Shown here: in pieces, positions 8,314 through 18,113 of the stretch
Layout of the letters: each line of letters opens with the position of its first letter
Numbering within the stretch: position 1 is the stretch's first letter
Assembly (NCBI RefSeq): GCF_900187645.1
Contig: NZ_FYEE01000013.1
Location: forward strand, 62,001-126,000
DNA from: Pseudomonas sp. Irchel 3E20
Lineage (GTDB): Bacteria > Pseudomonadota > Gammaproteobacteria > Pseudomonadales > Pseudomonadaceae
Length of the DNA stretch: 64,000 nt
Reading direction: 5' to 3'
The notes under the pieces: generated by a model
Seen by the model: the letters and a program-made list of their open reading frames with translations, nothing else
Databases searched by the model: none
What the model was told of the DNA's origin: nothing
Program-made: the position numbers and the translations under genes

Positions 8314-9096
8314 ATGCCGCGTTTTGCCGCCAACCTGTCCATGCTGTTTACCGAGCAGGACTTCCTCGCCCGCTTCGAAGCCGCCGCCAAGGCCGGTTTC
8401 AGTGGTGTTGAGTACCTGTTCCCCTACGACTTCAGCTCGGCCCAGATCAAGGCTCAGCTCGATGCCCACGGCCTGACCCAAGTGCTGTTCAACCTGCCGG
8501 CCGGCGACTGGGCCAAGGGTGAACGAGGCATCGCCTGCCACCCGGACCGGGTCGAGGAGTTCCGCGCCGGTGTCGATTTGGCCATCGCCTACGCCCAGGT
8601 GCTGGGCAACCGCCAGGTCAACTGCCTGGCCGGCATCCGCCCCCAGGGCCTGGACTGCGCCACGGTGCAGCAGACCTTCGTCGACAACCTCAAGTACGCC
8701 GCCGACAAGCTGCACGCGGCGGGCATCAAACTGGTGATGGAAGCGATCAACACCCGCGACATTCCGGGTTTCTACCTCAACACCACGGCCCAGGCCCTGG
8801 CGATCCGCGAGCAGGTGGGCAGTGCCAACCTGTACTTGCAATACGACATCTACCACATGCAAATCATGGAAGGTGACCTGGCCCGCACCATGGCCACGCA
8901 TCTGGACGACATCAACCACATCCAACTGGCCGACAACCCCGGGCGCAACGAGCCGGGCACCGGCGAAATCAACTACCGCTTCCTGTTTGAACACCTGGAC
9001 CGCATCGGTTACCAGGGCTGGGTCGGCTGCGAGTACAAGCCGCTGACCACCACTGAAGCGGGGCTGGGTTGGCTCAAGAGCCACAACGCGATCTGA
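8314..9096 (+). CDS. hyi: Hydroxypyruvate isomerase
   Basis: 260-residue TIM-barrel enzyme interconverting hydroxypyruvate and tartronate semialdehyde. The N-terminus MPRFAANLSMLFTEQDFLARF and the blocks GFSGVEYLFPYDF, LVMEAINTRDIPGFYL, LQYDIYHMQIMEGDL and IQLADNPGRNEPGTGEINY are characteristic of Hyi. The conserved Glu, Asp, His and Glu are the metal ligands expected in this fold. Length matches E. coli Hyi (258). The ATG at 8314 has AGGAG upstream. It is second in the glyoxylate operon, separated from gcl by a REP doublet. Confidence 0.95.
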   Translation: MPRFAANLSMLFTEQDFLARFEAAAKAGFSGVEYLFPYDFSSAQIKAQLDAHGLTQVLFNLPAGDWAKGERGIACHPDRVEEFRAGVDLAIAYAQVLGNRQVNCLAGIRPQGLDCATVQQTFVDNLKYAADKLHAAGIKLVMEAINTRDIPGFYLNTTAQALAIREQVGSANLYLQYDIYHMQIMEGDLARTMATHLDDINHIQLADNPGRNEPGTGEINYRFLFEHLDRIGYQGWVGCEYKPLTTTEAGLGWLKSHNAI

Positions 9097-9155
9097 CTGC
9101 GCCCCTGCCCCCTGCGGGAAGCGCGCAAGACCTATAAAAACAAGAGGATTTCTCC

Positions 9156-10046
9156 ATGGCTAAAATCGGATTCATCGGCACCGGCATCATGGGCCGCCCA
9201 ATGGCGCAGAACCTGCAAAAGGCCGGCCACACGCTGCTCCTGTCCGAGCACCACGACAAAGCCCCGGCCGACCTGGTCGCCGCCGGCGCCATCGCCCTGG
9301 CCAACCCGAAAGAAGTGGCCCAGGAAGCTGAATTCATCATCGTCATGGTGCCCGATACGCCCCAGGTCGAAGACGTGCTGTTCAGTGCCAACGGCGTCGC
9401 CGAAGGCGTGGGCCCGGGCAAGGTTGTCATCGACATGAGTTCCATCTCGCCCACCGCGACCAAGGCCTTCGCCGCGCGGATCAACGAAAAAGGCGCGCAG
9501 TACCTGGACGCCCCGGTGTCCGGCGGCGAAGTTGGGGCCAAGGCCGCGACCCTGAGCATCATGGTCGGCGGCGACAACCAGGCCTTCGCCCGCGCCCTGC
9601 CGCTGTTGCAGAGCATGGGCAAGAACATCACCCTGGTCGGCGGCAACGGCGACGGGCAAACCGCGAAAGTGGCCAACCAGATCATCGTCGCCCTCAACAT
9701 CCAAGCCGTGGCCGAGGCGCTGTTGTTCGCCGCCAAAAATGGCGCCGACCCGGCCAAGGTGCGTGAAGCGCTGATGGGGGGGTTCGCCTCCTCGAAGATC
9801 CTCGAAGTGCACGGCGAGCGCATGATTAAGGGCACCTTCGACCCGGGTTTCCGCATCAGCCTGCACCAGAAAGACCTCAACCTGGCCCTGGCCGGCGCCC
9901 GCGAACTGGGGATCAACCTGCCCAACACCGCCAACGCCCAGCAAGTGTTCAGCACCTGCAACGCCCTCGGCGGCGCCAACTGGGACCACTCGGCGCTTAT
10001 CAAGGGCCTGGAGCACATGGCGAACTTCTCGATTCGGGAGAAGTAA
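9156..10046 (+). CDS. glxR: Tartronate semialdehyde reductase
   Basis: 296-residue beta-hydroxyacid dehydrogenase reducing tartronate semialdehyde to D-glycerate with NAD(P)H. It has the Rossmann signature IGFIGTGIMGRPMAQN (residues 4-19), the substrate-binding block DAPVSGGEVGAKAATLSIMVGG near residue 125 and the catalytic-lysine region GNGDGQTAKVANQIIV near residue 170. The C-terminal helical dimer domain is complete. The ATG at 9156 is preceded by AAGAGGA. It is third in the operon and directly uses the Gcl product. A REP doublet follows before ttuD. Confidence 0.95.
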   Translation: MAKIGFIGTGIMGRPMAQNLQKAGHTLLLSEHHDKAPADLVAAGAIALANPKEVAQEAEFIIVMVPDTPQVEDVLFSANGVAEGVGPGKVVIDMSSISPTATKAFAARINEKGAQYLDAPVSGGEVGAKAATLSIMVGGDNQAFARALPLLQSMGKNITLVGGNGDGQTAKVANQIIVALNIQAVAEALLFAAKNGADPAKVREALMGGFASSKILEVHGERMIKGTFDPGFRISLHQKDLNLALAGARELGINLPNTANAQQVFSTCNALGGANWDHSALIKGLEHMANFSIREK

Positions 10047-10060
10047 GCAGCACACACCCC

Positions 10061-10150
10061 ATGGGAGCGAGCCTGCTCGCGATGAGGCCGCTACAGTCAA
10101 CCTTCGGCGGGCCTGACGAATCGCTATCGCGAGTAGGCTCGCGCCCACAG
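10061..10150. repeat. REP doublet between glxR and ttuD
   Basis: REP unit GGGAGCGAGCCTGCTCGCGA near 10063-10083 and an inverted unit at 10126-10150 (ATCGCGAGTAGGCTCGCGCC). Like the 8195 doublet it is inside the operon and can form large stem-loops in the mRNA. Confidence 0.88.
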
Positions 10151-10199
10151 GGGCTGTCCATGCGTTCCAAGCCGAACCACAAAAAACCGGGAGCCCGCC

Positions 10200-11469
<1,270 letters not shown>

Positions 11470-11480
<11 letters not shown>

Positions 11481-12885
11481 CAAGAAGGTCAAAATCCTCG
11501 CCACCCTGGGCCCCGCCACAGACGGCATCGACGATATCCGCGAACTGGTGGAGGCCGGGGTGAACATTTTTCGCCTCAACTTCAGCCACGGCGACCACGC
11601 CGACCACGCCCAGCGCTACCAGTGGATCCGCGAGGTGGAGCGCCAGCTCAACTACCCTTTGGGCATCCTGATGGACCTGCAAGGGCCGAAACTGCGGGTT
11701 GGCCGGTTCGCCGACGGCAAGGTGCAACTGCTGCGCGGCCAGGCCCTGCGCCTGGACCTGGACCCCACGCCGGGCGACCAGCGCCGGGTCAACCTGCCCC
11801 ACCCCGAGATCATCGCGGCCCTGGAGCCGGGCATGGACCTGCTCCTCGACGACGGCAAACTGCGCCTGCGGGTGACCGCCAAACACGCCGACGCCATCGA
11901 CACCACGGTGCTCAATGGCGGCGAACTGTCGGACCGCAAAGGCGTCAACGTACCCGAAGCGGTGCTGGACTTAAGCCCCCTGACCGCCAAGGACCGCCGC
12001 GACCTGAGTTTCGGCTTGGAGCTGGGGGTGGACTGGGTGGCGCTGTCGTTCGTGCAACGCCCGCAGGATATCCACGAAGCCCGCGCGTTGATCGGCGACA
12101 AGGCGTTCCTGATGGCCAAGATCGAGAAGCCGTCGGCCGTGGCCCAACTGTGGGAAATCGCCGAATTGAGCGACGCCATCATGGTCGCCCGCGGTGACCT
12201 GGGGGTGGAAGTGCCGGCCGAGAGCGTGCCGCAAATCCAGAAGGACATCATCCGCACCTGCCGCCAATTGGGTAAACCGGTGGTGGTGGCCACGCAGATG
12301 CTCGAATCCATGCGCTTCTCCCCGGCGCCCACCCGCGCCGAGGTCACCGATGTCGCCAACGCGGTGGCCGAAGGGGCGGACGCGGTGATGCTGTCGGCGG
12401 AAACCGCCTCGGGCGAGTACCCCCTCGAAGCGGTGCAGATGATGAGCAAGATCATCCGCCAGGTCGAAGGCGGCCCGGACTACCAGACCCAACTGGACGT
12501 GAGCCGGCCCAAGGCCGAAGCGACCACCTCGGACGCCATCAGCTGCGCGATCCGGCGCATCAGCAACATCCTGCCGGTGGCAGTGCTGGTCAACTACAGC
12601 GAATCCGGCGCATCCAGCCTGCGGGCGGCGCGGGAGCGGCCCGGGTTGCCGATCCTCAACCTCACGCCCAACCTCTCCACGGCCCGACGCCTGAGCGTGG
12701 CCTGGGGCGTGCATTCGGTGGTCAACGACCGTTTGCGCCAGGTCGATGAGGTGTGCTCCACGGCCCTGGAAATCGCCCAGGCCCAAGGCATGGCCCGGCG
12801 CGGCGACACCCTGCTGATAACCGCCGGCGTGCCGTTCGGGCGCCCCGGGTCGACCAACTCATTGCGTATCGAGACGTTGATCTAG
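11470..12885 (+). CDS. pykF: Pyruvate kinase of the glyoxylate operon
   Basis: 471-residue pyruvate kinase making pyruvate and ATP from phosphoenolpyruvate. It contains KILATLGPATDG, FRLNFSHG (residue 37 on), LMDLQGPKLRVG, the active-site segment FLMAKIEKPSAV, MVARGDLGVEVP and PVVVATQMLESM, all standard. The ATG at 11470 lies inside ttuD, a coupled start; a TTG five codons upstream is less likely. The C-terminal allosteric domain is present. Its place as last gene of the gcl operon suggests a dedicated isozyme during glyoxylate or allantoin growth. Which of two Pseudomonas pyruvate kinases it is (PykF or PykA) rests on operon context. Confidence 0.92.
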
Positions 12886-12901
12886 CGTCGGTAGCGGCCC
12901 T

Positions 12902-12967
12902 ATCGCGAGCAGGCTCGCTCCCACAAAAGGTGCGTATGGACCTGGGGCGAGCGAGCCTGCGCGCGAT
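12902..12967. repeat. REP doublet after pyk
   Basis: REP unit ATCGCGAGCAGGCTCGCTCC from 12902 and a degenerate inverted unit ending at 12967 (GCGAGCGAGCCTGCGCGCGA). It closes the glyoxylate operon and may protect its 3' end. Confidence 0.85.
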
Positions 12968-13005
12968 TAAGGCCACCTCGGTCCCCCTCTCTGTGCCCAA
13001 CCCCC

Positions 13006-13920
13006 ATGACCCCGAACTCCACCCACTGCCCCGACTGGGCCACCGCCCTGCTCCACGGTTTCAGCCAGATTTTCCTGCAACGCCATGCGCTGTGCGGCGT
13101 GCTCTGCCTGCTGGCAGTTCTGTGCAGCGCCCCGGCCCTGCTCGGCGGCGCGTTACTGGGCGGCGTCGCCGGGTTGCTCACCGCCCAGCGCCGCGGCTAC
13201 CCCAAAGCCGAACGCGAGGCCGGGCTCTATAGCTACAACGGCGTGCTGCTCGGCCTGCTGCTGCCCCAGGTATTGCCCTGGTCGGTGCTACTGGTGCCGC
13301 TGATAATTGCCGGCGGCGGCCTCAGTGCGATGCTGGTGCGCCAGTGGCTCAAACGCGCGCCCAACCCCACTTGCCTGCCCGCCTACACGGCGCCGTTCAT
13401 CGCCCTGGGCTGGCTGCTGCTAAGCACGGCCGAGCTGCCCGCCGCCGCGCCCCTGGCGGCCCTGCCCGCGAACGGGATGAGCCTGTTGCTGGCACTGTTC
13501 AAGGGCCTGGGCCAGGTCATGCTGCTGGAGGCGCCCTTGGCCGGCGTGCTGATCGGCGCGGGGCTGTTGCTCGCCAATCGCCACGCGGCAGCCTGGGCCT
13601 TGCTCGGCGCGGCACTGGGCCTGGGCGCCGGGTTGCTGCTCGACGCCCCCAACCAGGCCTTGCAGGGCCTGTACAGCTACAACCCGGCCCTGGCCGCCCT
13701 GGCGCTGAGCCAGCAACGGCGCCAGCCCTGGTTGCCCCTGCTGGGCATTGCCCTGGCGATCGTCCTCGCTCCGGGCTTTGCCGCCATCGGCCTGGCCGCC
13801 CTGACGGCGCCTTTCGTCCTCGCCTGCTGGCTGGTGCGCGCCGCCACCCGAGTGCTGCAACAGGCCGCCCGCGATTGCGCGCCTTGCGCAACCCCGGGCA
13901 ATCCACCTAGGCTGCGTTGA
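13006..13920 (+). CDS. Urea transporter (UT family)
   Basis: 304-residue, very hydrophobic protein of the urea transporter family. The expected internal duplication is visible: LYSYNGVLLGLLL (residues 74-86) is repeated as LYSYNPALAALAL (222-234), and TAPF-type segments recur at 128-131 and 267-270. These form the two pseudo-symmetric halves of the urea channel. The ATG at 13006 has no clear ribosome site; no better in-frame start was found. No urease genes adjoin it. A REP doublet lies upstream and the K+ channel gene follows after 21 bases, so the two may be cotranscribed. Confidence 0.88.
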   Translation: MTPNSTHCPDWATALLHGFSQIFLQRHALCGVLCLLAVLCSAPALLGGALLGGVAGLLTAQRRGYPKAEREAGLYSYNGVLLGLLLPQVLPWSVLLVPLIIAGGGLSAMLVRQWLKRAPNPTCLPAYTAPFIALGWLLLSTAELPAAAPLAALPANGMSLLLALFKGLGQVMLLEAPLAGVLIGAGLLLANRHAAAWALLGAALGLGAGLLLDAPNQALQGLYSYNPALAALALSQQRRQPWLPLLGIALAIVLAPGFAAIGLAALTAPFVLACWLVRAATRVLQQAARDCAPCATPGNPPRLR

Positions 13921-13941
13921 CCTTCGTTTCAGGCGTAACCC

Positions 13942-14766
13942 ATGGACAGCAACAAGCACTGGCGTGAACGGCTCTACGTCATGATTTTCCAGACCGACAC
14001 CCAGGCCGGGCGGCGCTTCGACCAGAGCTTGCTGCTTATCATCCTGGCCAGCTTGGTGGTGGTGATCCTCGACAGCATCGACAGCATCCACCAGCACTAC
14101 GCCGGGCTGTTGCAGGCCATCGAGTGGGGCTTCACCCTGGTTTTTGCCATCGAGTACGGCCTGCGCCTGTACTGCTCGCCCAAGCCGCTGCGCTATGCGT
14201 TCAGTTTCTATGGCCTGGTGGACCTGCTGGCCATCGTCCCCGGCATCCTCGCGCTGTACTACAGCGACGCCCAATACCTGCTGATAATCCGCATCATCCG
14301 CATGCTGCGTATCTTTCGCGTGCTCAAGCTCAGCCCTTACCTCAAGCAGGCCAACTACCTGCTCTCGGCCCTGCGCGGCAGCAAGCAGAAAATCATCGTG
14401 TTCCTGCTCAGTGTGTGCACCCTGGTGACCGTGTTCGGCACACTGATGTACGTGATCGAAGGCCCCGAGCACGGTTTCACCAGCATCCCCACCGGCATCT
14501 ACTGGGCCATCGTCACCCTCACCACCGTGGGCTTTGGCGATATCGTGCCCAAGACCACCCTGGGCCAGATTATTTCGTCCCTGGTGATGATTACCGGTTA
14601 CTCGATCATCGCCGTGCCCACCGGCATCTTCACCGCCGAACTGGCCAACGCCATGCGCGGTGAACAGCTGCAACACGACTGCCCGGTGTGCAAAAAGAAC
14701 AGCCACGAACACGGCGCCGCATTTTGCTCGCGCTGCGGCAATGCACTGTTTAAGAAAATCGAATAA
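13942..14766 (+). CDS. Voltage-gated potassium channel homologue with C-terminal zinc ribbon
   Basis: 274-residue six-helix channel. S1-S4 cover about residues 28-135, with an S4-like basic helix RIIRMLRIFRVLKL (117-130). The pore loop has the selectivity filter TVGFGD at 195-200, between S5 (about 150-170) and S6 (about 207-232). The filter is GFG rather than GYG, common among bacterial K+ channels. The C-terminus ends with a CxxC-x11-CxxC zinc ribbon (Cys247, 250, 262, 265), which may be a regulatory tail. The substrate is inferred from the filter; voltage gating is inferred from the S4 arginines. Confidence 0.85.
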   Translation: MDSNKHWRERLYVMIFQTDTQAGRRFDQSLLLIILASLVVVILDSIDSIHQHYAGLLQAIEWGFTLVFAIEYGLRLYCSPKPLRYAFSFYGLVDLLAIVPGILALYYSDAQYLLIIRIIRMLRIFRVLKLSPYLKQANYLLSALRGSKQKIIVFLLSVCTLVTVFGTLMYVIEGPEHGFTSIPTGIYWAIVTLTTVGFGDIVPKTTLGQIISSLVMITGYSIIAVPTGIFTAELANAMRGEQLQHDCPVCKKNSHEHGAAFCSRCGNALFKKIE

Positions 14767-14785
14767 GCAAAGTTCTTTTTAATCT

Positions 14786-14814
14786 TTAAAGAGATATACC
14801 GCGCCGGCTATAGT
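14786..14814 (+). promoter_or_regulatory. Possible promoter of the sulfate-binding protein gene
   Basis: TTAAAG at 14786-14791 and TATAGT at 14809-14814 are spaced 17 bases apart in an AT-rich stretch 59 bases before the start codon. The weak -35 would fit an activator-dependent promoter such as one using CysB, but I could not identify a CysB site with confidence. Confidence 0.35.
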
Positions 14815-14872
14815 CGATGGCAAAAGGCCCTTACCCCACCTCGAACACCCTGAATACAACAAGGAATGCGCA

Positions 14873-15871
14873 GTGAAAAAACTCTTTGGCGCCTCACTTC
14901 TGGCCGCTGGCCTGGCCCTGGGCAGCGTCGCCCAGGCCGCCCCTACCCTGCTCAACGTGTCCTATGACGTCATGCGCGACTTCTACAAGGACTACAACGC
15001 CGCCTTCCAGAAACACTGGAAAGCCGAGCACAACGAGAACATCACCCTGCAAATGTCCTTCGGCGGCTCCAGCAAACAAGCGCGCTCGGTGATCGACGGC
15101 CTGCCCGCCGACGTCATCACCATGAACATGGCCACCGACATCAACGCCCTGGCCTACAACGGCAAACTGGTTCCGGACAACTGGGTCACGCGCCTGCCAG
15201 ACAACAGCGCGCCGTTCACCTCGGCCACCGTGTTCATCGTGCGCAAAGGCAACCCCAAAGCCCTCAAAGACTGGCCCGACCTGCTCAAGGACGGCGTGCA
15301 GGTGATCGTGCCCAACCCGAAAACCTCGGGTAACGGCCGCTACACCTACCTGTCCGCGTGGGGCTACGTGCTGAAAAACGGCGGCGACGAAAACAAGGCC
15401 AAGGACTTCGTCGGCAAACTGTTCAAGCAAGCGCCCGTGCTGGACACCGGCGGCCGCGCGGCCACCACCACCTTCATGACCAACCAGATCGGCGACGTCC
15501 TGGTGACCTTCGAGAACGAAGCCGAGATGATCGCCCGCGAATTCGGCCGCGACCAATTCGAGGTCGTCTACCCGAGCGTCTCCGCCGAAGCCGAGCCACC
15601 GGTGTCGGTCGTCGATAAAGTCGTCGACAAAAAAGGCACCCGCGCCGCTGCCGAGGAGTACCTCAAGTACCTGTGGTCCCCCGAAGGCCAGGAAATCGCC
15701 GCCAACAACTACCTGCGCCCACGGGACCCGAAAGTGCTGGCCAAGTACACCGACCGCTTCCCGAAAGTGGACTTCCTCTCCGTGGAAAAAACCTTCGGCG
15801 ACTGGCGCACCGTGCAAAAGACCCACTTCAATGACGGTGGCGTGTTCGACCAGATCTATAGCGGCCAGTAA
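14873..15871 (+). CDS. sbp: Periplasmic sulfate-binding protein
   Basis: 332-residue sulfate/thiosulfate receptor. The signal peptide covers residues 1-22 (ending SVAQA). Mature motifs are LLNVSYDVMRDFYKDYN, SFGGSSKQARSVIDGLPADVITMN, the NPKTSGNGRY anion-binding block near residue 142 and GGRAATTTF near 200. It delivers sulfate to a CysTWA-type importer, but no permease or ATPase gene follows; an inverted repeat and a convergent lipoprotein gene come next. The start is GTG at 14873 with AAGGA upstream. Such orphan sbp genes are common in Pseudomonas and are sulfate-starvation induced (established for the group). Confidence 0.93.
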   Translation: MKKLFGASLLAAGLALGSVAQAAPTLLNVSYDVMRDFYKDYNAAFQKHWKAEHNENITLQMSFGGSSKQARSVIDGLPADVITMNMATDINALAYNGKLVPDNWVTRLPDNSAPFTSATVFIVRKGNPKALKDWPDLLKDGVQVIVPNPKTSGNGRYTYLSAWGYVLKNGGDENKAKDFVGKLFKQAPVLDTGGRAATTTFMTNQIGDVLVTFENEAEMIAREFGRDQFEVVYPSVSAEAEPPVSVVDKVVDKKGTRAAAEEYLKYLWSPEGQEIAANNYLRPRDPKVLAKYTDRFPKVDFLSVEKTFGDWRTVQKTHFNDGGVFDQIYSGQ

Positions 15872-15883
15872 CGCCACAGGCAC

Positions 15884-16006
15884 GTAGCAAACGGGCTCGC
15901 CCGCGCTGGAGTGCGAAGCGCTCCCAAAATCGTCATCCACTCAAACATACGGACGACGGCTTTGGGGGCGGCTACGCCTCCCAGCGCGGGCGAGCCCGCT
16001 TGCTAC
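15884..16006. repeat. Long-armed inverted repeat, different from the main REP family
   Basis: Arms at 15884-15909 and 15981-16006 are near-complementary over about 25 bases (GTAGCAA-CGGGCTCGCCCGC and its complement GCGGGCGAGCCCGC-TTGCTAC). About 70 bases separate them, including a nested GAAGCGCTCC. It lies between the convergent sbp and lipoprotein genes and probably ends both transcripts. The core differs from the GAGCGAGCCTGCTCGC REP. Confidence 0.8.
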
Positions 16007-16019
16007 AGGGGTTTTGAAC

Positions 16020-16427
16020 TTACTGCGGATGCAACCGCCCCAACCCCGAGGGCACGCCGTGGACGTCGGTTTCTTCCCATGGGCCGTTGGGGCTGATGGC
16101 GCGGCTCCAGCCGTTGTTCCAGCGGTAGTAGGTGCGCTGGCGGTAGTAGGTGCCGGGTTGGTTGTCGAGGGCATAGACGCCGAGTTTGGCGTCCCAGTGG
16201 CTGTTGCCGCCCGGTGGCGGGGCGAAGCTGGCGGAGGTGCGCGGCACGGGTTTGGCAGGCGGGATGGGGGTCACGGGTTTGCCGGGGACTTTGGCCGGGG
16301 GCACCGGTTGGGTCGTGGGGCCGGCGGGTGGGATCGGCGGCAAGGGGCCCGGCGTGGGCCGCTGGACCGCACATGCGCTTAACCCTAAAACCAGACTGAG
16401 CAGGGTGAGGCGAGCGATGGCGGTCAT
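16020..16427 (-). CDS. Small proline-rich lipoprotein of unknown function
   Basis: 135-residue protein. The signal peptide ends in the lipobox LSAC with Cys19 as the lipid anchor. A proline-rich linker (about residues 22-72, many PP and KP pairs) would span the periplasm. The C-terminal region has clustered aromatics (WDAKLGVYAL, YYRQRTYYRWNNGW, PNGPWE) and looks like a small folded domain that I cannot assign. The start ATG at 16427 follows GAGAAG. It lies 14 bases beyond ccmI in the same direction and could be read through from the ccm operon. No function is claimed. Confidence 0.7.
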   Translation of the reverse strand: MTAIARLTLLSLVLGLSACAVQRPTPGPLPPIPPAGPTTQPVPPAKVPGKPVTPIPPAKPVPRTSASFAPPPGGNSHWDAKLGVYALDNQPGTYYRQRTYYRWNNGWSRAISPNGPWEETDVHGVPSGLGRLHPQ

Positions 16428-16441
16428 GGGCGGCTTCTCTG

Positions 16442-17647
16442 TTATTGGTCCGGGCTGTCGATAGTCAGGTGTTGCGGCGCGGTGGTGCTGCTGGCCAGGG
16501 GCTTGCTGCGACCGATCCATTCGCCGGCAGTCGGTTGGCCGGCGCGGGAGACGCGCGCAACCAGTTGGACTTCAGGGAAGTTCGACAGTTTCAATTGCGG
16601 CATCATGGCGTCCGCGTCGCCCAGTTCGACGGTAACCGGCAGGTCGGCCACGGTCACCCGTTTGGCCGCCAGGGGCGCCGGAGGGCCGGAAGCGGCACGG
16701 GCGAAGATGAACACGCTGTCGCCCGGTTGCACCTTGGCCTTGAGTGCCGGCGCCAGGTCGACGCGGACCTTGAGCAACGCCCCGCCTACCGCTGCCGCAG
16801 GCGCCTTGGCAACCGTGCCGCCGTTGGCCTGCAACTTCTCGGTGGCACGCTCGATACCGCCCTGCAATGCCGCGCGCGAAGCGTCTTCGGCCGGCAGTTG
16901 GGCTTGCAGGCGCGTCCAGTAGTCGATGGCGTCCTGATAGCGTTCTGCTTCAAACGCGGCGATACCCAACAGGCCCAGGCTGGTGACTTCCTTAGGGTCG
17001 GCCTTCAGGGCTTCGTCGGTCAGGGCTTGCACCTTGTCCGACCATTTCTTGTTGTCGGCAAAATACTGCGCCTGCGCCCACTGCCCGAGCAGTTCCGGTT
17101 GGCGCCCGGCCACGGCCACGGTGCGCTCGAAGATCTTCGCCGCGTCGGCGGGACGGTCCTGGGCCATGTAGGTACGACCGAGGAAGTACAGGCCTTCGGC
17201 CGAATCCGGTTGCGCCGCCACGGCACGCTCCAGGCGCTGGGTCATGTCTTCCATGGACTGCGGCGCCTGGGCGAACTCGCGGGTCAATTCGACCTTGTCG
17301 GCGGCACCGAAATGCAGATAGAGGCCCAGGCCCAGCACGGGCACGAGGATGGCGGCGATCAGCGGTGCGGTCTTGCCCAGGCGCGACACCCGCGCCGTGT
17401 CGGCGCCCTCGGTGTCGGCCAGCAACTCACGGGCCGCTTCGGCGCGGCCGCTGGCCATTTGCGCGACGTCGAGCACGCCTTCCTCTTGTTGGCTGTGCAG
17501 TTCAGCCACGCGCTCTTGGTAAAGCGCCACGTTCAGCGCGGTACGATCCTCTTCACGTTGGGCACGACGGCCGCGTAGAACCGGGATCAGCAGAAAACTC
17601 AGGGCTACCAGTAGGAGCAGACCCGCAGCCAGCCAGAAATCAATCAT
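16442..17647 (-). CDS. ccmI: Cytochrome c maturation protein CcmI (CycH)
   Basis: 401-residue apocytochrome c chaperone. Two N-terminal membrane segments (about residues 5-24 and 96-115) flank a cytoplasmic loop that starts RGRRAQREEDRTALN, the CcmI-1 domain. The periplasmic TPR region follows (EGLYFLGRTYMAQDRPADAAKIFE, LGLLGIAAFEAERYQDAI), then a C-terminal beta domain. CcmI holds the heme-binding C-terminus of apocytochrome for CcmF/CcmH. The ATG at 17647 overlaps ccmH. It is the last gene of the ccm operon, whose upstream order is the usual A to H. Confidence 0.92.
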   Translation of the reverse strand: MIDFWLAAGLLLLVALSFLLIPVLRGRRAQREEDRTALNVALYQERVAELHSQQEEGVLDVAQMASGRAEAARELLADTEGADTARVSRLGKTAPLIAAILVPVLGLGLYLHFGAADKVELTREFAQAPQSMEDMTQRLERAVAAQPDSAEGLYFLGRTYMAQDRPADAAKIFERTVAVAGRQPELLGQWAQAQYFADNKKWSDKVQALTDEALKADPKEVTSLGLLGIAAFEAERYQDAIDYWTRLQAQLPAEDASRAALQGGIERATEKLQANGGTVAKAPAAAVGGALLKVRVDLAPALKAKVQPGDSVFIFARAASGPPAPLAAKRVTVADLPVTVELGDADAMMPQLKLSNFPEVQLVARVSRAGQPTAGEWIGRSKPLASSTTAPQHLTIDSPDQ

Positions 17648-18113
17648 TCGTGGTTTTATCCAAGAGGTGGTCGAGGCGCTTGCGCTCATCAGGGGAAAGG
17701 GTTTCGGGGGCACCGGGGCCCGCGCCGCGGCGGCGGCGCACGATCACGCCGATAATCACCAGCCCGCCCAGCAGCAACGCGGCGGGGCCGAACCAGAGCA
17801 GCGCGGTCTTGCCGGTCAACGGCGGGCGATAGCGCACGAAATCACCGTAGCGATCGACCATGAAGTCGATGATCTGCTGGTTGTCCTTGCCCTCGCCGAG
17901 CATGCGGAAAATTTCTTTGCGCAGGTCGGCGGCAATCGGCGCGTTGGAGTCGGCGATGTCCTGGTTCTGACACTTGGGGCAACGCAACTCCTTGGTCAGC
18001 TGGTGGAAGCGCTCACGCTCGCCGTCGTTGGCGAACTCGTAGGTGTCGATGGCGGCATGGGCGACGCTGGCGATGCCCAGGGCCAGCACGGCGGCGGTTA
18101 ACCACGACTTCAT
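17640..18113 (-). CDS. ccmH: Cytochrome c maturation thiol reductase CcmH
   Basis: 157-residue membrane-anchored periplasmic protein that reduces the apocytochrome CxxCH cysteines before heme ligation. The signal peptide ends SVAHA. The active site LRCPKCQNQ has Cys45 and Cys48 in the invariant LRCxxC motif. The helix LLWFGPAALLLGGLVIIGVIV (about 104-124) anchors the C-terminal end. It has no fused TPR domain; that function is the separate ccmI gene. The start overlaps the ccmG stop and the end overlaps ccmI, so all three are coupled. Confidence 0.94.
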   Translation of the reverse strand: MKSWLTAAVLALGIASVAHAAIDTYEFANDGERERFHQLTKELRCPKCQNQDIADSNAPIAADLRKEIFRMLGEGKDNQQIIDFMVDRYGDFVRYRPPLTGKTALLWFGPAALLLGGLVIIGVIVRRRRGAGPGAPETLSPDERKRLDHLLDKTTND

